From contig CP107851.1 in NCBI GenBank assembly GCA_036013505.1, forward strand, positions 4,721,501 through 4,785,500: a stretch of DNA of 64,000 nucleotides, written 5' to 3'. Each line of letters starts with the position of its first letter. The first letter of the stretch is position 1. The translations under genes and the position numbers were made by a program. The notes below the pieces were generated by a model. It searched no databases. It had not been told where the DNA came from and was given only the letters and a program-made list of their open reading frames with translations. This document shows positions 51,648 to 60,218 of this stretch, one piece after another. Origin of the DNA: Streptomyces sp. NBC_00510 (GTDB lineage Bacteria; Actinomycetota; Actinomycetes; Streptomycetales; Streptomycetaceae).

Positions 51648-52073
51648 ATCGCCTCCACCGGAACCGCCGACACCCCGATCCTCGCCGCCGGAGCGGTGCT
51701 GTGGCGCCGCTCCCCGTTCGACGACGGCCTGGAGATCGCGCTGATCCACCGCCCCAAGTACGACGACTGGTCGCTTCCCAAGGGGAAGTTGAAGCGCGGG
51801 GAGACGGCGCTGGACGGCGCGCTCCGCGAGGTCAAGGAGGAGACCGGGCTCGACTGCGTGCCCGGGCGGGTGCTCCCCTCCTCCACGTACGTCGTGGAGG
51901 GGCGCACGAAGATCGTGCGTTACTGGGCCGCCGAGGCGCGTGAGGGCTCCTTCGCCCCGAACCACGAGGTCGACCGCATGGTCTGGCTGCCGCCGGCCGC
52001 CGCGCGCAACCGGCTCACCCATGAGCGGGACCGTGCCGTGCTCGACGCGTTCCTGCGCGGAACGCGCAGGTGA
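51648..52073 (+). CDS. Nudix hydrolase (MutT/DIPP-like), possibly starting with ATC
   Basis: This protein of about 141 residues has a full Nudix box, GKLKRGETALDGALREVKEE (first 20 of the 23-residue motif; TGL follows). It probably hydrolyses a nucleoside or inositol pyrophosphate; the polyphosphate-gene context favours a phosphoanhydride substrate. A perfect GGAAAGGAG lies seven bases before an in-frame ATC at 51648, exactly where the family begins, with no ATG, GTG or TTG there. The nearest upstream start is GTG 51561, inside the CHAD gene and without a ribosome-binding site. The start is therefore either a rare AUC or a sequence change. Confidence 0.82.
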   Translation: MASTGTADTPILAAGAVLWRRSPFDDGLEIALIHRPKYDDWSLPKGKLKRGETALDGALREVKEETGLDCVPGRVLPSSTYVVEGRTKIVRYWAAEAREGSFAPNHEVDRMVWLPPAAARNRLTHERDRAVLDAFLRGTRR

Positions 52074-52134
52074 CGATGGCACGCTGAGACGTACGCCACT
52101 CGGTGTGGGCTACAGCACCGCACTGATATGCGAG

Positions 52135-52178
52135 GTTCACCTTGCGTTCACCCTTGGCCGTCGACCACTTCACCTGAT
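52135..52178 (+). promoter_or_regulatory. PHO box (PhoP operator) of pstS
   Basis: Consecutive 11-base units read GTTCACCTTGC (52135), GTTCACCCTTG (52146), a degenerate unit (52157) and CTTCACCTGAT (52168). This is the direct-repeat structure bound by PhoP in Streptomyces. A TAATTT -10 element follows at 52184-52189, so PhoP would act from the -35 region. Confidence 0.88.
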
Positions 52179-52286
52179 CTGCCTAATTTCGGCCTTACCG
52201 GTGAGCGAGCAGCCGCCGGGTGGATGCAGAAATCCATACCTCTGCTTCGCCGTCCACCGGCGGGCTTCAGGAAGGAATCACCAAAG

Positions 52287-53426
52287 GTGAAGCTTCAGCG
52301 TAAGAGCGGGCTCCGCGCCCTGACCGTCGGCGCGGTCGCGGTCTCCGGTGCCCTCATGCTCACTGCGTGCGGTTCGGACGACAACACGAACGCGGGCGGC
52401 GACAGCAGCAAGGCGCCCACCTCGTCCAGCAGCATCAAGTGCGCGGACAAGGGCGGCCAGCTCCTCGCTTCGGGCTCCTCGGCGCAGCAGAACGCCATGG
52501 ACGCCTGGGTCAAGAACTACCAGCAGGCCTGCGCCGACGCCCAGATCAACTACAAGGCGTCGTCCTCCGGTGAGGGCATCATCGACTTCAACAACGGCAC
52601 GGACGGCTTCGCCGGCTCCGACTCGCCGCTGAAGCCCGAAGAGGTCGAGGCGTCCAAGAAGGTCTGCACCGACGGCACCGGCATCAGCATCCCGATGGTC
52701 GGCGGCCCCATCGCCATCGGTTACAACGTCTCCGGCGTGGACAACCTGGTCCTGGACGCCCCGACCCTGGCCAAGATCTTCGACTCGAAGATCACCACCT
52801 GGGACGACGCGGCCATCAAGAAGCTGAACCCGGACGCCAAGCTCCCCAGCTCCAAGATCCAGACCTTCCACCGTCAGGACGAGTCCGGCACCACGGACAA
52901 CCTCACCAAGTACTTCAACGGTGCCGCCAAGGACGCGTGGCCGTACGAGCACGCCAAGGCGTGGGCGGGCAAGGGCGGCCAGTCCGCCGCCAAGTCCGCC
53001 GGTGTCGCGGCCCAGGTCAAGCAGGTCAACGGCTCCATCGGTTACTTCGAGCTCTCCTACGCGACCGCCAACAGCATCAAGACGGTGAAGGTCGACACCG
53101 GCGCCTCCGCCCCGGTCGAGGCCACCGCCGACAACGCCTCCGCCGGCATCGCGCAGGCGAAGGTCGTGGGCACCGGTGCCGACCTGTCCCTGGACATGTC
53201 CGCCGCGTACACCACCAAGGCCGACAACGCCTACCCGATCGTCCTGGTGACCTACGAGATCGCCTGTGACAAGGGCAACAAGGCCGACACCCTGCCGCTG
53301 GTGAAGTCCTTCCTGGGCTACACCGCCTCCGAGGAGGGCCAGTCGATCCTGTCCGAGGCCGGCTACGCGCCGCTCCCGGCCGAGATCGCCACGAAGGTCC
53401 GCTCCACCGTGGACGCCCTGTCCTAA
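52287..53426 (+). CDS. pstS: phosphate-binding lipoprotein PstS
   Basis: PstS captures extracellular phosphate for the PstCAB importer. The 379-residue protein has a lipoprotein signal with lipobox LTAC (Cys28) and phosphate-binding segments ASGSSAQQNAMDAW and FHRQDESGTTDNLTKYF. The GTG at 52287 is preceded by GGAAGGA. A PHO box lies about 110 bases upstream. A 16-bp hairpin follows the stop, which would favour more PstS than PstCAB. Confidence 0.94.
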   Translation: MKLQRKSGLRALTVGAVAVSGALMLTACGSDDNTNAGGDSSKAPTSSSSIKCADKGGQLLASGSSAQQNAMDAWVKNYQQACADAQINYKASSSGEGIIDFNNGTDGFAGSDSPLKPEEVEASKKVCTDGTGISIPMVGGPIAIGYNVSGVDNLVLDAPTLAKIFDSKITTWDDAAIKKLNPDAKLPSSKIQTFHRQDESGTTDNLTKYFNGAAKDAWPYEHAKAWAGKGGQSAAKSAGVAAQVKQVNGSIGYFELSYATANSIKTVKVDTGASAPVEATADNASAGIAQAKVVGTGADLSLDMSAAYTTKADNAYPIVLVTYEIACDKGNKADTLPLVKSFLGYTASEEGQSILSEAGYAPLPAEIATKVRSTVDALS

Positions 53427-53432
53427 CCCAGT

Positions 53433-53468
53433 CGACCGGCCCCGCGACGCACGTCGCGGGGCCGGTCG
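53433..53468 (+). terminator. strong hairpin between pstS and pstC
   Basis: Perfect 16-base arms CGACCGGCCCCGCGAC and GTCGCGGGGCCGGTCG with a four-base loop begin seven bases after the pstS stop. It probably acts as a partial terminator or 3' stabiliser that sets the PstS to PstCAB ratio. Confidence 0.8.
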
Positions 53469-53527
53469 CACTTCCGGTGCACCGCCGCCGGGGGAGTGAT
53501 CCCCCACCCAGACCGGAGAAAAAACCG

Positions 53528-54517
53528 ATGGCTATAACTACACAGAACCCCACCCCGCCAACGGCCGCGAAGCACGCCGGGGCGAACGTCACGCGCCCTG
53601 GCGACAAGATCTTCTCGGGCCTGTCCCGTGGTTCCGGCATCCTGCTGCTGGTCGTCATGGCGTCGATCGCGATCTTCCTGACGATCCGCGCGATCAACGC
53701 GATCTCCAAGGACCACGGCAACTTCCTGACCACCTTCGAGTGGAACGCCAACGCCAACCCGCCGGTCTTCGGCATCGCGGTGCTGGCCTACGGCACGATC
53801 GTCAGCTCGATCATCGCGATGGCCATCGCGGTCCCGATCGCGGTCGGCATCGCGCTGTTCATCTCGCACTACGCGCCGCGCCGCCTCGCCTCCCCGCTCT
53901 CGTACATCGTCGACCTGCTCGCCGCCGTGCCCAGCATCATCTACGGCCTGTGGGGCGCGCTGTTCCTGGTCCCGCACCTGACCGGCCTCAACATGTGGCT
54001 GGACGAGTACCTCGGCTGGACCGTCGTCTTCGAGAAGGAAGACCCGCAGGGCGCGGCCCGCTCGATCTTCACCGTCGGCATCCTGCTGGCGATCATGATC
54101 CTCCCGATCATCACCAACGTCAGCCGCGAGGTCTTCCGGCAGGTGCCGCGGATGCACGAGGAGGCCGCCCTGGCCCTCGGCGCGACCCGCTGGGAGACCA
54201 TCCGCATGTCGGTGCTCCCCTTCGCCCGGTCCGGCATCATCAGCGCCTCGATGCTCGGCCTCGGCCGCGCGCTCGGCGAGACGATGGCCGTCGCCACGGT
54301 GCTGTCCGCCGCGCCCATCCTGTCGGTGCACGTCCTGGACCCGGTCGGCGGGACCTTCTCCCAGAACATCGTCGCCAAGTTCGGCGAGGCCAACGAGTTC
54401 GGCCGTGACGCGCTGATCGCCTCCGGTCTGGTGCTCTTCGTCATCACCCTGCTCGTCAACGGCGCCGCCCGCGCGATCATCGCCAAGCGCAAGGAATACT
54501 CGGGGGCCAACGCATGA
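53528..54517 (+). CDS. pstC: phosphate ABC transporter permease PstC
   Basis: PstC is one of the two membrane channel subunits. The 329-residue protein has about six TM helices and the ABC-permease EAA loop (EEAALALGATRWETIRMSVL). Unusually AT-rich bases precede the ATG at 53528 (GGAGAAAAAACCG). It overlaps pstA by ATGA. Confidence 0.93.
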   Translation: MAITTQNPTPPTAAKHAGANVTRPGDKIFSGLSRGSGILLLVVMASIAIFLTIRAINAISKDHGNFLTTFEWNANANPPVFGIAVLAYGTIVSSIIAMAIAVPIAVGIALFISHYAPRRLASPLSYIVDLLAAVPSIIYGLWGALFLVPHLTGLNMWLDEYLGWTVVFEKEDPQGAARSIFTVGILLAIMILPIITNVSREVFRQVPRMHEEAALALGATRWETIRMSVLPFARSGIISASMLGLGRALGETMAVATVLSAAPILSVHVLDPVGGTFSQNIVAKFGEANEFGRDALIASGLVLFVITLLVNGAARAIIAKRKEYSGANA

Positions 54518-55587
54518 GCCACGCAGTAGCAGACAAGCGCTCCGCCCCCGCGGTGCCGCAGCGGGCCCTGGCCCAGCGCCGGCTCCCGAAGTGGGCCCCC
54601 GCGGGCATAGCGGCCGGCGCGCTCGTGCTCGCCGTCGGCATCGGCCTCGGTGCCGGCCTGGACAGCAAGCTCCAGTGGGGCCTGATCGCCGTCCTGCTGT
54701 TCGTGCTCGGCACCTACGCGATCGCCACGGCGGTCGAGGGCCGCCGCCAAGCCAAGGACCGGGTCGCCACCAGCGTCGTCTGGGCGTCCTTCATCCTCGC
54801 CGCGCTCCCGCTGTACTCGCTGATCCAGACCACGGTCAGCAAGGGCGTCAAGATCCTCGACGGCGCCTTCCTGTCGCACTCCATGAACGGCGTGCTGACC
54901 ATCGGCGAGGGCGGCGGTGTGTACCACGCCATCATCGGCACCCTGGAGCAGGTCGGCATCGCCACCGCCATCGCGGCCCCGATCGGCATGCTGACCGCCG
55001 TCTACCTGGTCGAGTACGGCAAGGGCCGGCTCGCCCTGGCGGTGACCTTCTTTGTCGACGTCATGACGGGCATCCCGTCGATCGTCGCCGGTCTGTTCAT
55101 CCTGTCGACCTGGAACCTGCTGCTGGGCTTCGGCCCCTCGGGCTTCGCCGGCGCCATGGCCCTGGCCATCCTGATGATGCCGGTGGTCGTCCGCTCCACC
55201 GAGGAGATGCTCAAGCTCGTCCCGAACGAGCTGCGCGAGGCCTCGCTGGCGCTCGGTGTCCCCAAGTGGCGCACCATCGTGAAGGTGGTCATCCCGACCG
55301 CGATCGGCGGCATCACCACGGGCGTCATGCTCGCGGTCGCCCGCATCGCCGGCGAGAGCGCCCCCATCGCGCTGTTGGTCTTCGGCAACAACCTGATCAA
55401 CAACGACCCGTTCAACGGCCCTCAGGCCTCGCTGCCGTTCTACATCTTCCAGCAGTACCAGAACGGCAACGACGCGAGCTATGACCGGGCGTGGGCGGCG
55501 GCACTCGTGCTGATCGCCTTCGTCATGATCCTCAACCTGATGGCGCGCGGCATCGCGCGCTGGAAGGCCCCGAAGACCGGTCGCTGA
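54514..55587 (+). CDS. pstA: phosphate ABC transporter permease PstA
   Basis: PstA is the second permease subunit. The 357-residue protein has an N-terminal extension, about six to eight hydrophobic segments and the EAA loop REASLALGVPKWRTIVKVVI. It is translationally coupled to pstC. The N-terminal two helices (about residues 30-80) precede the usual PstA core. Confidence 0.93.
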   Translation: MSHAVADKRSAPAVPQRALAQRRLPKWAPAGIAAGALVLAVGIGLGAGLDSKLQWGLIAVLLFVLGTYAIATAVEGRRQAKDRVATSVVWASFILAALPLYSLIQTTVSKGVKILDGAFLSHSMNGVLTIGEGGGVYHAIIGTLEQVGIATAIAAPIGMLTAVYLVEYGKGRLALAVTFFVDVMTGIPSIVAGLFILSTWNLLLGFGPSGFAGAMALAILMMPVVVRSTEEMLKLVPNELREASLALGVPKWRTIVKVVIPTAIGGITTGVMLAVARIAGESAPIALLVFGNNLINNDPFNGPQASLPFYIFQQYQNGNDASYDRAWAAALVLIAFVMILNLMARGIARWKAPKTGR

Positions 55588-55630
55588 CGCGGCCAACATC
55601 AGCGACCCAAGGATTGCGAGCATCACCACC

Positions 55631-56407
<777 letters not shown>

Positions 56408-56470
56408 TCCGTCCCGCAGCCGGCCACAGCCGTCCTGCGGTGCTGCATGGCGGTGCCACCGCAAGGCGAA

Positions 56471-56500
56471 GGGCCCGCCCCCCGTACGGGGGGCGGGCCC
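56471..56500. terminator. 30-bp perfect palindrome between pstB and pit
   Basis: GGGCCCGCCCCCCGT is followed directly by its reverse complement. It lies between convergent pstB and the pit gene and probably terminates both. Confidence 0.8.
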
Positions 56501-56549
56501 ATTTGCGTCGTACCCGGGGGCGCGTACCCGGGGGCGGGCCGTCCCCGGC

Positions 56550-57548
56550 TCAGCCGAAGGCCACGTGCACCACGGCGTAGACCAGCGCGGCCACCAGCCC
56601 CGCGGCCGGCATGGTGATGAACCAGCCGGTCACGATGTTCTTCGCGACGCCCCAGCGGACCGCGTTGACCCTCTTCGTCGCACCGACGCCCATGATCGCC
56701 GAGGTGATGATGTGGGTCGTGGAGATCGGCGCCTTGAAGATGTAGGCGGTCGTGTAGAGGATCGACGCCGCCGTGGTCTCGGCGGCGAAGCCCTGCGGCG
56801 GGTCCAGCTCGATGATCTTGCGGCCGAGGGTGCGCATGATGCGCCAGCCGCCGGCGTACGTACCGAGCGAGAGCATCGCCGCGCAGGCGAACTTCACCCA
56901 CAGCGGGATCCCGTCGCCCTCCTCCTGGACGTCGGCGATGGTCAGCGCGAGCACGACGACACCCATCGTCTTCTGCGCGTCCTGCAGGCCGTGGCCGAGC
57001 GCCATGCCCGCCGCCGAGACGGTCTGCGCGATGCGGAAGCCGCGCTTGGCCTTGTGGGGGTTGGCCTTCCGGAAGATCCACAGGATGGCCAGCATCACCA
57101 GGTAGCCGACGACCAGGCCGACGACCGGCGACAGGAACATCGGCAGGATGACCTTGTCCACCACCCCGGACCAGATGACCCCCGTGCCGCCGGCCAGCGC
57201 CGCCCCCACCAGACCGCCGAAGAGCGCGTGGCTGCTGGAGGAGGGCAGGCCGTAGTACCAGGTGATCAGGTTCCAGACGATCGCCCCGACCAGCCCGGAG
57301 AAGAGGATCGCCATGCCGGTCTGCCCGTGCGGCGTCTCGATCAGGCCCTCGCTGACGGTGTGGGCGATCCCGGTGCCGAGGAAGGCGCCGGCGAGGTTCA
57401 TCACCGCGGCCATCGCCAGCGCGGCCCGCGGGGTCAGTGCCCGGGTGGACACGGAGGTGGCGATGGCGTTCGCGGAGTCGTGGAAGCCGTTGGTGTACGT
57501 GAAGAAGAGCGCGACGCCGATGGTCACGACCAGAGAGAACGTCTCCAC
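56550..57548 (-). CDS. pit: low-affinity inorganic phosphate transporter (Pit family)
   Basis: Pit proteins import metal-phosphate with protons. The 332-residue membrane protein has the two inverted Pit repeats: FHDSANAIATSVSTRALTPR in the N-terminal half and GLQDAQKTMGVVVLAL in the C-terminal half, with about ten TM helices. It starts five bases after the PhoU-like stop, the usual DUF47-pit operon order. It complements the PhoP-induced Pst system when phosphate is plentiful. This looks like the gene called pitH2 in S. coelicolor. Confidence 0.92.
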   Translation of the reverse strand: METFSLVVTIGVALFFTYTNGFHDSANAIATSVSTRALTPRAALAMAAVMNLAGAFLGTGIAHTVSEGLIETPHGQTGMAILFSGLVGAIVWNLITWYYGLPSSSSHALFGGLVGAALAGGTGVIWSGVVDKVILPMFLSPVVGLVVGYLVMLAILWIFRKANPHKAKRGFRIAQTVSAAGMALGHGLQDAQKTMGVVVLALTIADVQEEGDGIPLWVKFACAAMLSLGTYAGGWRIMRTLGRKIIELDPPQGFAAETTAASILYTTAYIFKAPISTTHIITSAIMGVGATKRVNAVRWGVAKNIVTGWFITMPAAGLVAALVYAVVHVAFG

Positions 57549-57553
57549 CGGGG

Positions 57554-58174
57554 TCAGGACTCCTTGACCGCGATGGTCTCCACGGTGTTGGCCACGTGCT
57601 CGAAGGCGTCCGCCGCCTCCTCCAGGACGTCCACGATCTGCTTGAGCTTGAGCACCTCGATGGCGTCGTACTTGCCGTTGAAGAGGTGGGCCAGCAGCTT
57701 GCGGTGGATCTGGTCCGCCTGGTTCTCCAGCCGGTTGACCTCGATCCAGTACTCGGTGAGGTTGTCCATGGTCCGCAGGTGCGGCATCGCCTCGGCGGTC
57801 AGCTCGGCCGCCCTGGCCAGCACCTCGATCTGCTGCTCGACCCCACGGGGCAGTTCCTCGACCTGGTACAGCACCACCAGGTCGACGGCCTCCTCCATGA
57901 AGTCCATGATGTCGTCGAGGGACGACGCCAGGGAGTAGATGTCCTCCCGGTCGAAGGGCGTGATGAAGGAGGAGTTCAGCTGGTGGAAGATCGCGTGCGT
58001 GGCATCGTCTCCCGCGTGCTCCGCGGCACGCATCCGTTCCGCGATCTCCGAGCGGGTGGCCGAATCGGCCCCGAGCAGTTCCATGAGGAGCTTCGACCCT
58101 GTGACGATGTTGTCCGCGGATGCGGCGAACATGTCGTAGAAGCTCGTCTCCCTGGGGGTCAGACGAAAGCGCAC
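57554..58174 (-). CDS. PhoU-like DUF47 protein, Pit accessory
   Basis: This 206-residue all-helical protein belongs to the DUF47/PhoU-like group. Acidic metal-cluster motifs are visible (SSLDDIMDFMEEAVDL, IVDVLEEAADAFEHVANTVE). The family partners with Pit transporters and is thought to regulate their activity. The GTG at 58174 has GAGGAC upstream; earlier in-frame starts would extend into the csoR promoter region. It is co-transcribed with pit. Confidence 0.87.
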   Translation of the reverse strand: MRFRLTPRETSFYDMFAASADNIVTGSKLLMELLGADSATRSEIAERMRAAEHAGDDATHAIFHQLNSSFITPFDREDIYSLASSLDDIMDFMEEAVDLVVLYQVEELPRGVEQQIEVLARAAELTAEAMPHLRTMDNLTEYWIEVNRLENQADQIHRKLLAHLFNGKYDAIEVLKLKQIVDVLEEAADAFEHVANTVETIAVKES

Positions 58175-58331
58175 GTGAAGTCCTCGGAATACATCGGTTT
58201 CGGTCGCATTGATGCTAGGCGCATCATCCGGCAACAGCTAACCGGCGTCCTACAGTGTCGCTCATCGCCGCGGGTGCGCCCCAGCTGGGGTTCTGCGCGC
58301 GCCCTCGCACATTGGGGCGAATTCGGTACGA

Positions 58332-58350
58332 TATACCCTGCCGGGGTATA
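58332..58350 (+). promoter_or_regulatory. CsoR operator
   Basis: TATACCC-TGCCG-GGGTATA is a near-symmetrical G-tract element 18 bases before csoR, matching the known CsoR operators of actinobacteria (TATACCC and GGGTATA half-sites). It overlaps a TACGAT -10-like hexamer, so apo-CsoR would repress its own gene. Confidence 0.8.
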
Positions 58351-58368
58351 GGGGGCAGGAGGGACATC

Positions 58369-58743
58369 ATGACGGTCACCGAGACCGGTGGCGCCGAGGA
58401 ACAGGCGCAGTCGCCGGCGGACGACGCCGGGGACGCTCCGGAGCACGGGCACGAGGCGCACCAGCACGGCTACGCCAAACAAAAGGACCAGCACCTCAAG
58501 CGGCTGCGCCGCATCGAGGGCCAGATCCGCGGTCTGCAGCGGATGGTCGAGCAGGACGTGTACTGCATCGACATCCTCACCCAGGTGTCGGCCGGTACGA
58601 AGGCTCTCCAGTCCTTCGCTCTCCAGTTGCTGGAGGAGCACTTGCGGCACTGCGTGGCGGACGCCGCGGCGAAGGGCGGACCGGAGGCCGACGACAAGGT
58701 GGCCGAGGCCACCGCCGCCATAGCCCGGCTGCTCCGGAGCTAG
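58369..58743 (+). CDS. csoR: CsoR copper-sensing repressor
   Basis: CsoR releases DNA on binding Cu(I). The 124-residue protein has the Cys-His-Cys ligand set Cys66 (VYCIDILTQV), His91 and Cys95 (LLEEHLRHCVAD), the helical RIEGQIRGLQRM DNA-contact region and a His-rich N-terminal extension (HGHEAHQHG). It follows GGAGG and its own operator. No copper ATPase is adjacent, so it probably acts in trans, as in S. lividans. Confidence 0.93.
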   Translation: MTVTETGGAEEQAQSPADDAGDAPEHGHEAHQHGYAKQKDQHLKRLRRIEGQIRGLQRMVEQDVYCIDILTQVSAGTKALQSFALQLLEEHLRHCVADAAAKGGPEADDKVAEATAAIARLLRS

Positions 58744-58937
58744 CGACCGGCCCCTGCCGACCACCGGGTCCCCTGCGCGGGCACGCGGGGGCTCACGTTC
58801 AGCACCTCGTCGATGCGCTCGGAACTCAGCCGTTCCTCGGTCGTCGCCGACGCCGCGATCATCAGCTCGCAGCACAGCTCGATCTCCGCGAGGGCCACGT
58901 GGACCTGATCGTCCTGGTCCAGGAGCCACACCGCCAC
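58740..58937 (-). CDS. small conserved hypothetical protein
   Basis: This 65-residue ORF starts with GTG at 58937 behind GGAGGAGG and contains LLDQDDQVHVALAEIELCCE and a helical SSERIDEVLNV. Codon bias is good. Its TAG stop shares a CTAG with the csoR stop. The adjacent Cys-Cys pair could bind metal, which together with the csoR neighbourhood is only suggestive. Confidence 0.6.
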   Translation of the reverse strand: MAVWLLDQDDQVHVALAEIELCCELMIAASATTEERLSSERIDEVLNVSPRVPAQGTRWSAGAGR

Positions 58938-59017
58938 GTGCACCACCTCCTCCCCGCCCAGCGTAGGGACTGGTGCACGGTCCGTGCATGACACGGACGG
59001 GCCATTTCGGCAAGCCC

Positions 59018-59872
59018 TCAGGGGCCGGTCGCAGAAACGATCTTCCCCGTGTAGATGTCGGTCTCCCGGGGCAGCGTGACCCGCACCGGCACCCCGAATC
59101 CGTACATCCCGGTCGTCGAGACCACCGTGACCTGCGCCGGCGCGCTCCGTACGCTTGCGCCCCCGCCGTTGCTGAAGGTGAAGCGCTGCCGCACCTTGCG
59201 CAGCCGGCCGTCCTCGTCGAGCCAGGCGTCGAACGGGACCCGGGTCACGGTGAAGCCCTCCGCCGCGGCCGCGAGCTCCGCCCGCACCAGCGGTGAGGCG
59301 ACGCGTGCGGCGTCCGCGATGTCCGTGACCCCCTGGTAGTGGCGCACCCGCACCCCGTCCAGGGTCTCCGTCCCGGTCTGCCGCACCTCCCGCGCCCCCC
59401 GCAGCAGCTCCACGGCCACCAGGGGGTCGGTCGCGCCCCCCGTGACGAGGTTGCCGTCCGGCAGCCTGGTCGTGTCGACCCGCACCCACTTGTCGGCGGG
59501 CACGCCCTCGCCCCGGTTCTTCATGTAGAGGGCGCCGGGCGTCAGCAGCTCCGTGACCGGCTCGTGCTCGGCGTCCCCGGCCGCGTCCGGCGGCAGGACC
59601 ACCTGGAGGCTGCCGCGGCGCTCGGCGTAGTCGAAGGAACCGGTGCCCCTGATGGCGATCTTCGTGCCGCCGCTGGCCATCTCCATCGACGTGACGATCT
59701 TCGAGCTGCCCGCGGCGGCCAGGGAGTCCACCGCCTGCCGCAGCGTCTCCCCGGCGTCGACCGGGACGCTGTCCACCTCGACGGCCTCACCGGCGGCCGA
59801 GCACCCCGCCACCGCCAGCGCGCACAACCCGAGACCCACGGCTGCCACAGTCGCCCGACCGAGCTGCCCCAT
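59018..59872 (-). CDS. LppX/LprG-like lipoprotein
   Basis: This 284-residue protein has a lipoprotein signal (lipobox AVAGC, Cys24) and a mature domain with alternating amphipathic strands (IAIRGTGSFDYAERRGSLQV, VRVRHYQGVTDIADAA) like the LppX/LprAFG fold that binds lipids in mycobacteria. A lipid or lipoglycan carrier role is inferred. The ATG at 59872 is where the signal peptide begins. It is divergent from a small leaderless gene. Confidence 0.75.
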   Translation of the reverse strand: MGQLGRATVAAVGLGLCALAVAGCSAAGEAVEVDSVPVDAGETLRQAVDSLAAAGSSKIVTSMEMASGGTKIAIRGTGSFDYAERRGSLQVVLPPDAAGDAEHEPVTELLTPGALYMKNRGEGVPADKWVRVDTTRLPDGNLVTGGATDPLVAVELLRGAREVRQTGTETLDGVRVRHYQGVTDIADAARVASPLVRAELAAAAEGFTVTRVPFDAWLDEDGRLRKVRQRFTFSNGGGASVRSAPAQVTVVSTTGMYGFGVPVRVTLPRETDIYTGKIVSATGP

Positions 59873-59959
59873 CTCCGCCAACCCCCTGCACCCGCGCCTC
59901 GGACGTCGTCGGGCATAACGAGGGTCAGGGCACCGCGTCACGGCCGGTAGCTTTGTTCC

Positions 59960-60115
59960 GTGCCTCCCAGCGATCCGCCCCCGCCCCCCCACCGGGCGAC
60001 CACCACCGAGCAGGGCGCCTTCTCCCGCGCGACCTGCGTCTGCGGCTGGCGGGGCCCGGCGCGCCGGGCGCGCGACCGCGCCCGGCGCGACGCCACCGAC
60101 CACGAGCAGGGCTGA
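59960..60115 (+). CDS. small CxCGW protein, hypothetical
   Basis: This 51-residue ORF has a Pro-rich start, the motif ATCVCGWRGPARRARDRARR and a His/Asp/Glu end. The C-x-C-G-W-x-GP-x-R pattern recurs in small Streptomyces proteins and may bind zinc. The GTG is six bases after TAGCTT (59948-59953), so it is probably leaderless. Function unknown. Confidence 0.55.
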   Translation: MPPSDPPPPPHRATTTEQGAFSRATCVCGWRGPARRARDRARRDATDHEQG

Positions 60116-60218
60116 CGACGGCCCGGCGGACGTCACATCCCCCACCCGCAACCGGTCACCTGTTCCCCACCGTCCTCACGGACGACCACACGGGGGAAGC
60201 GGAGCGGGAGGCCCCACC

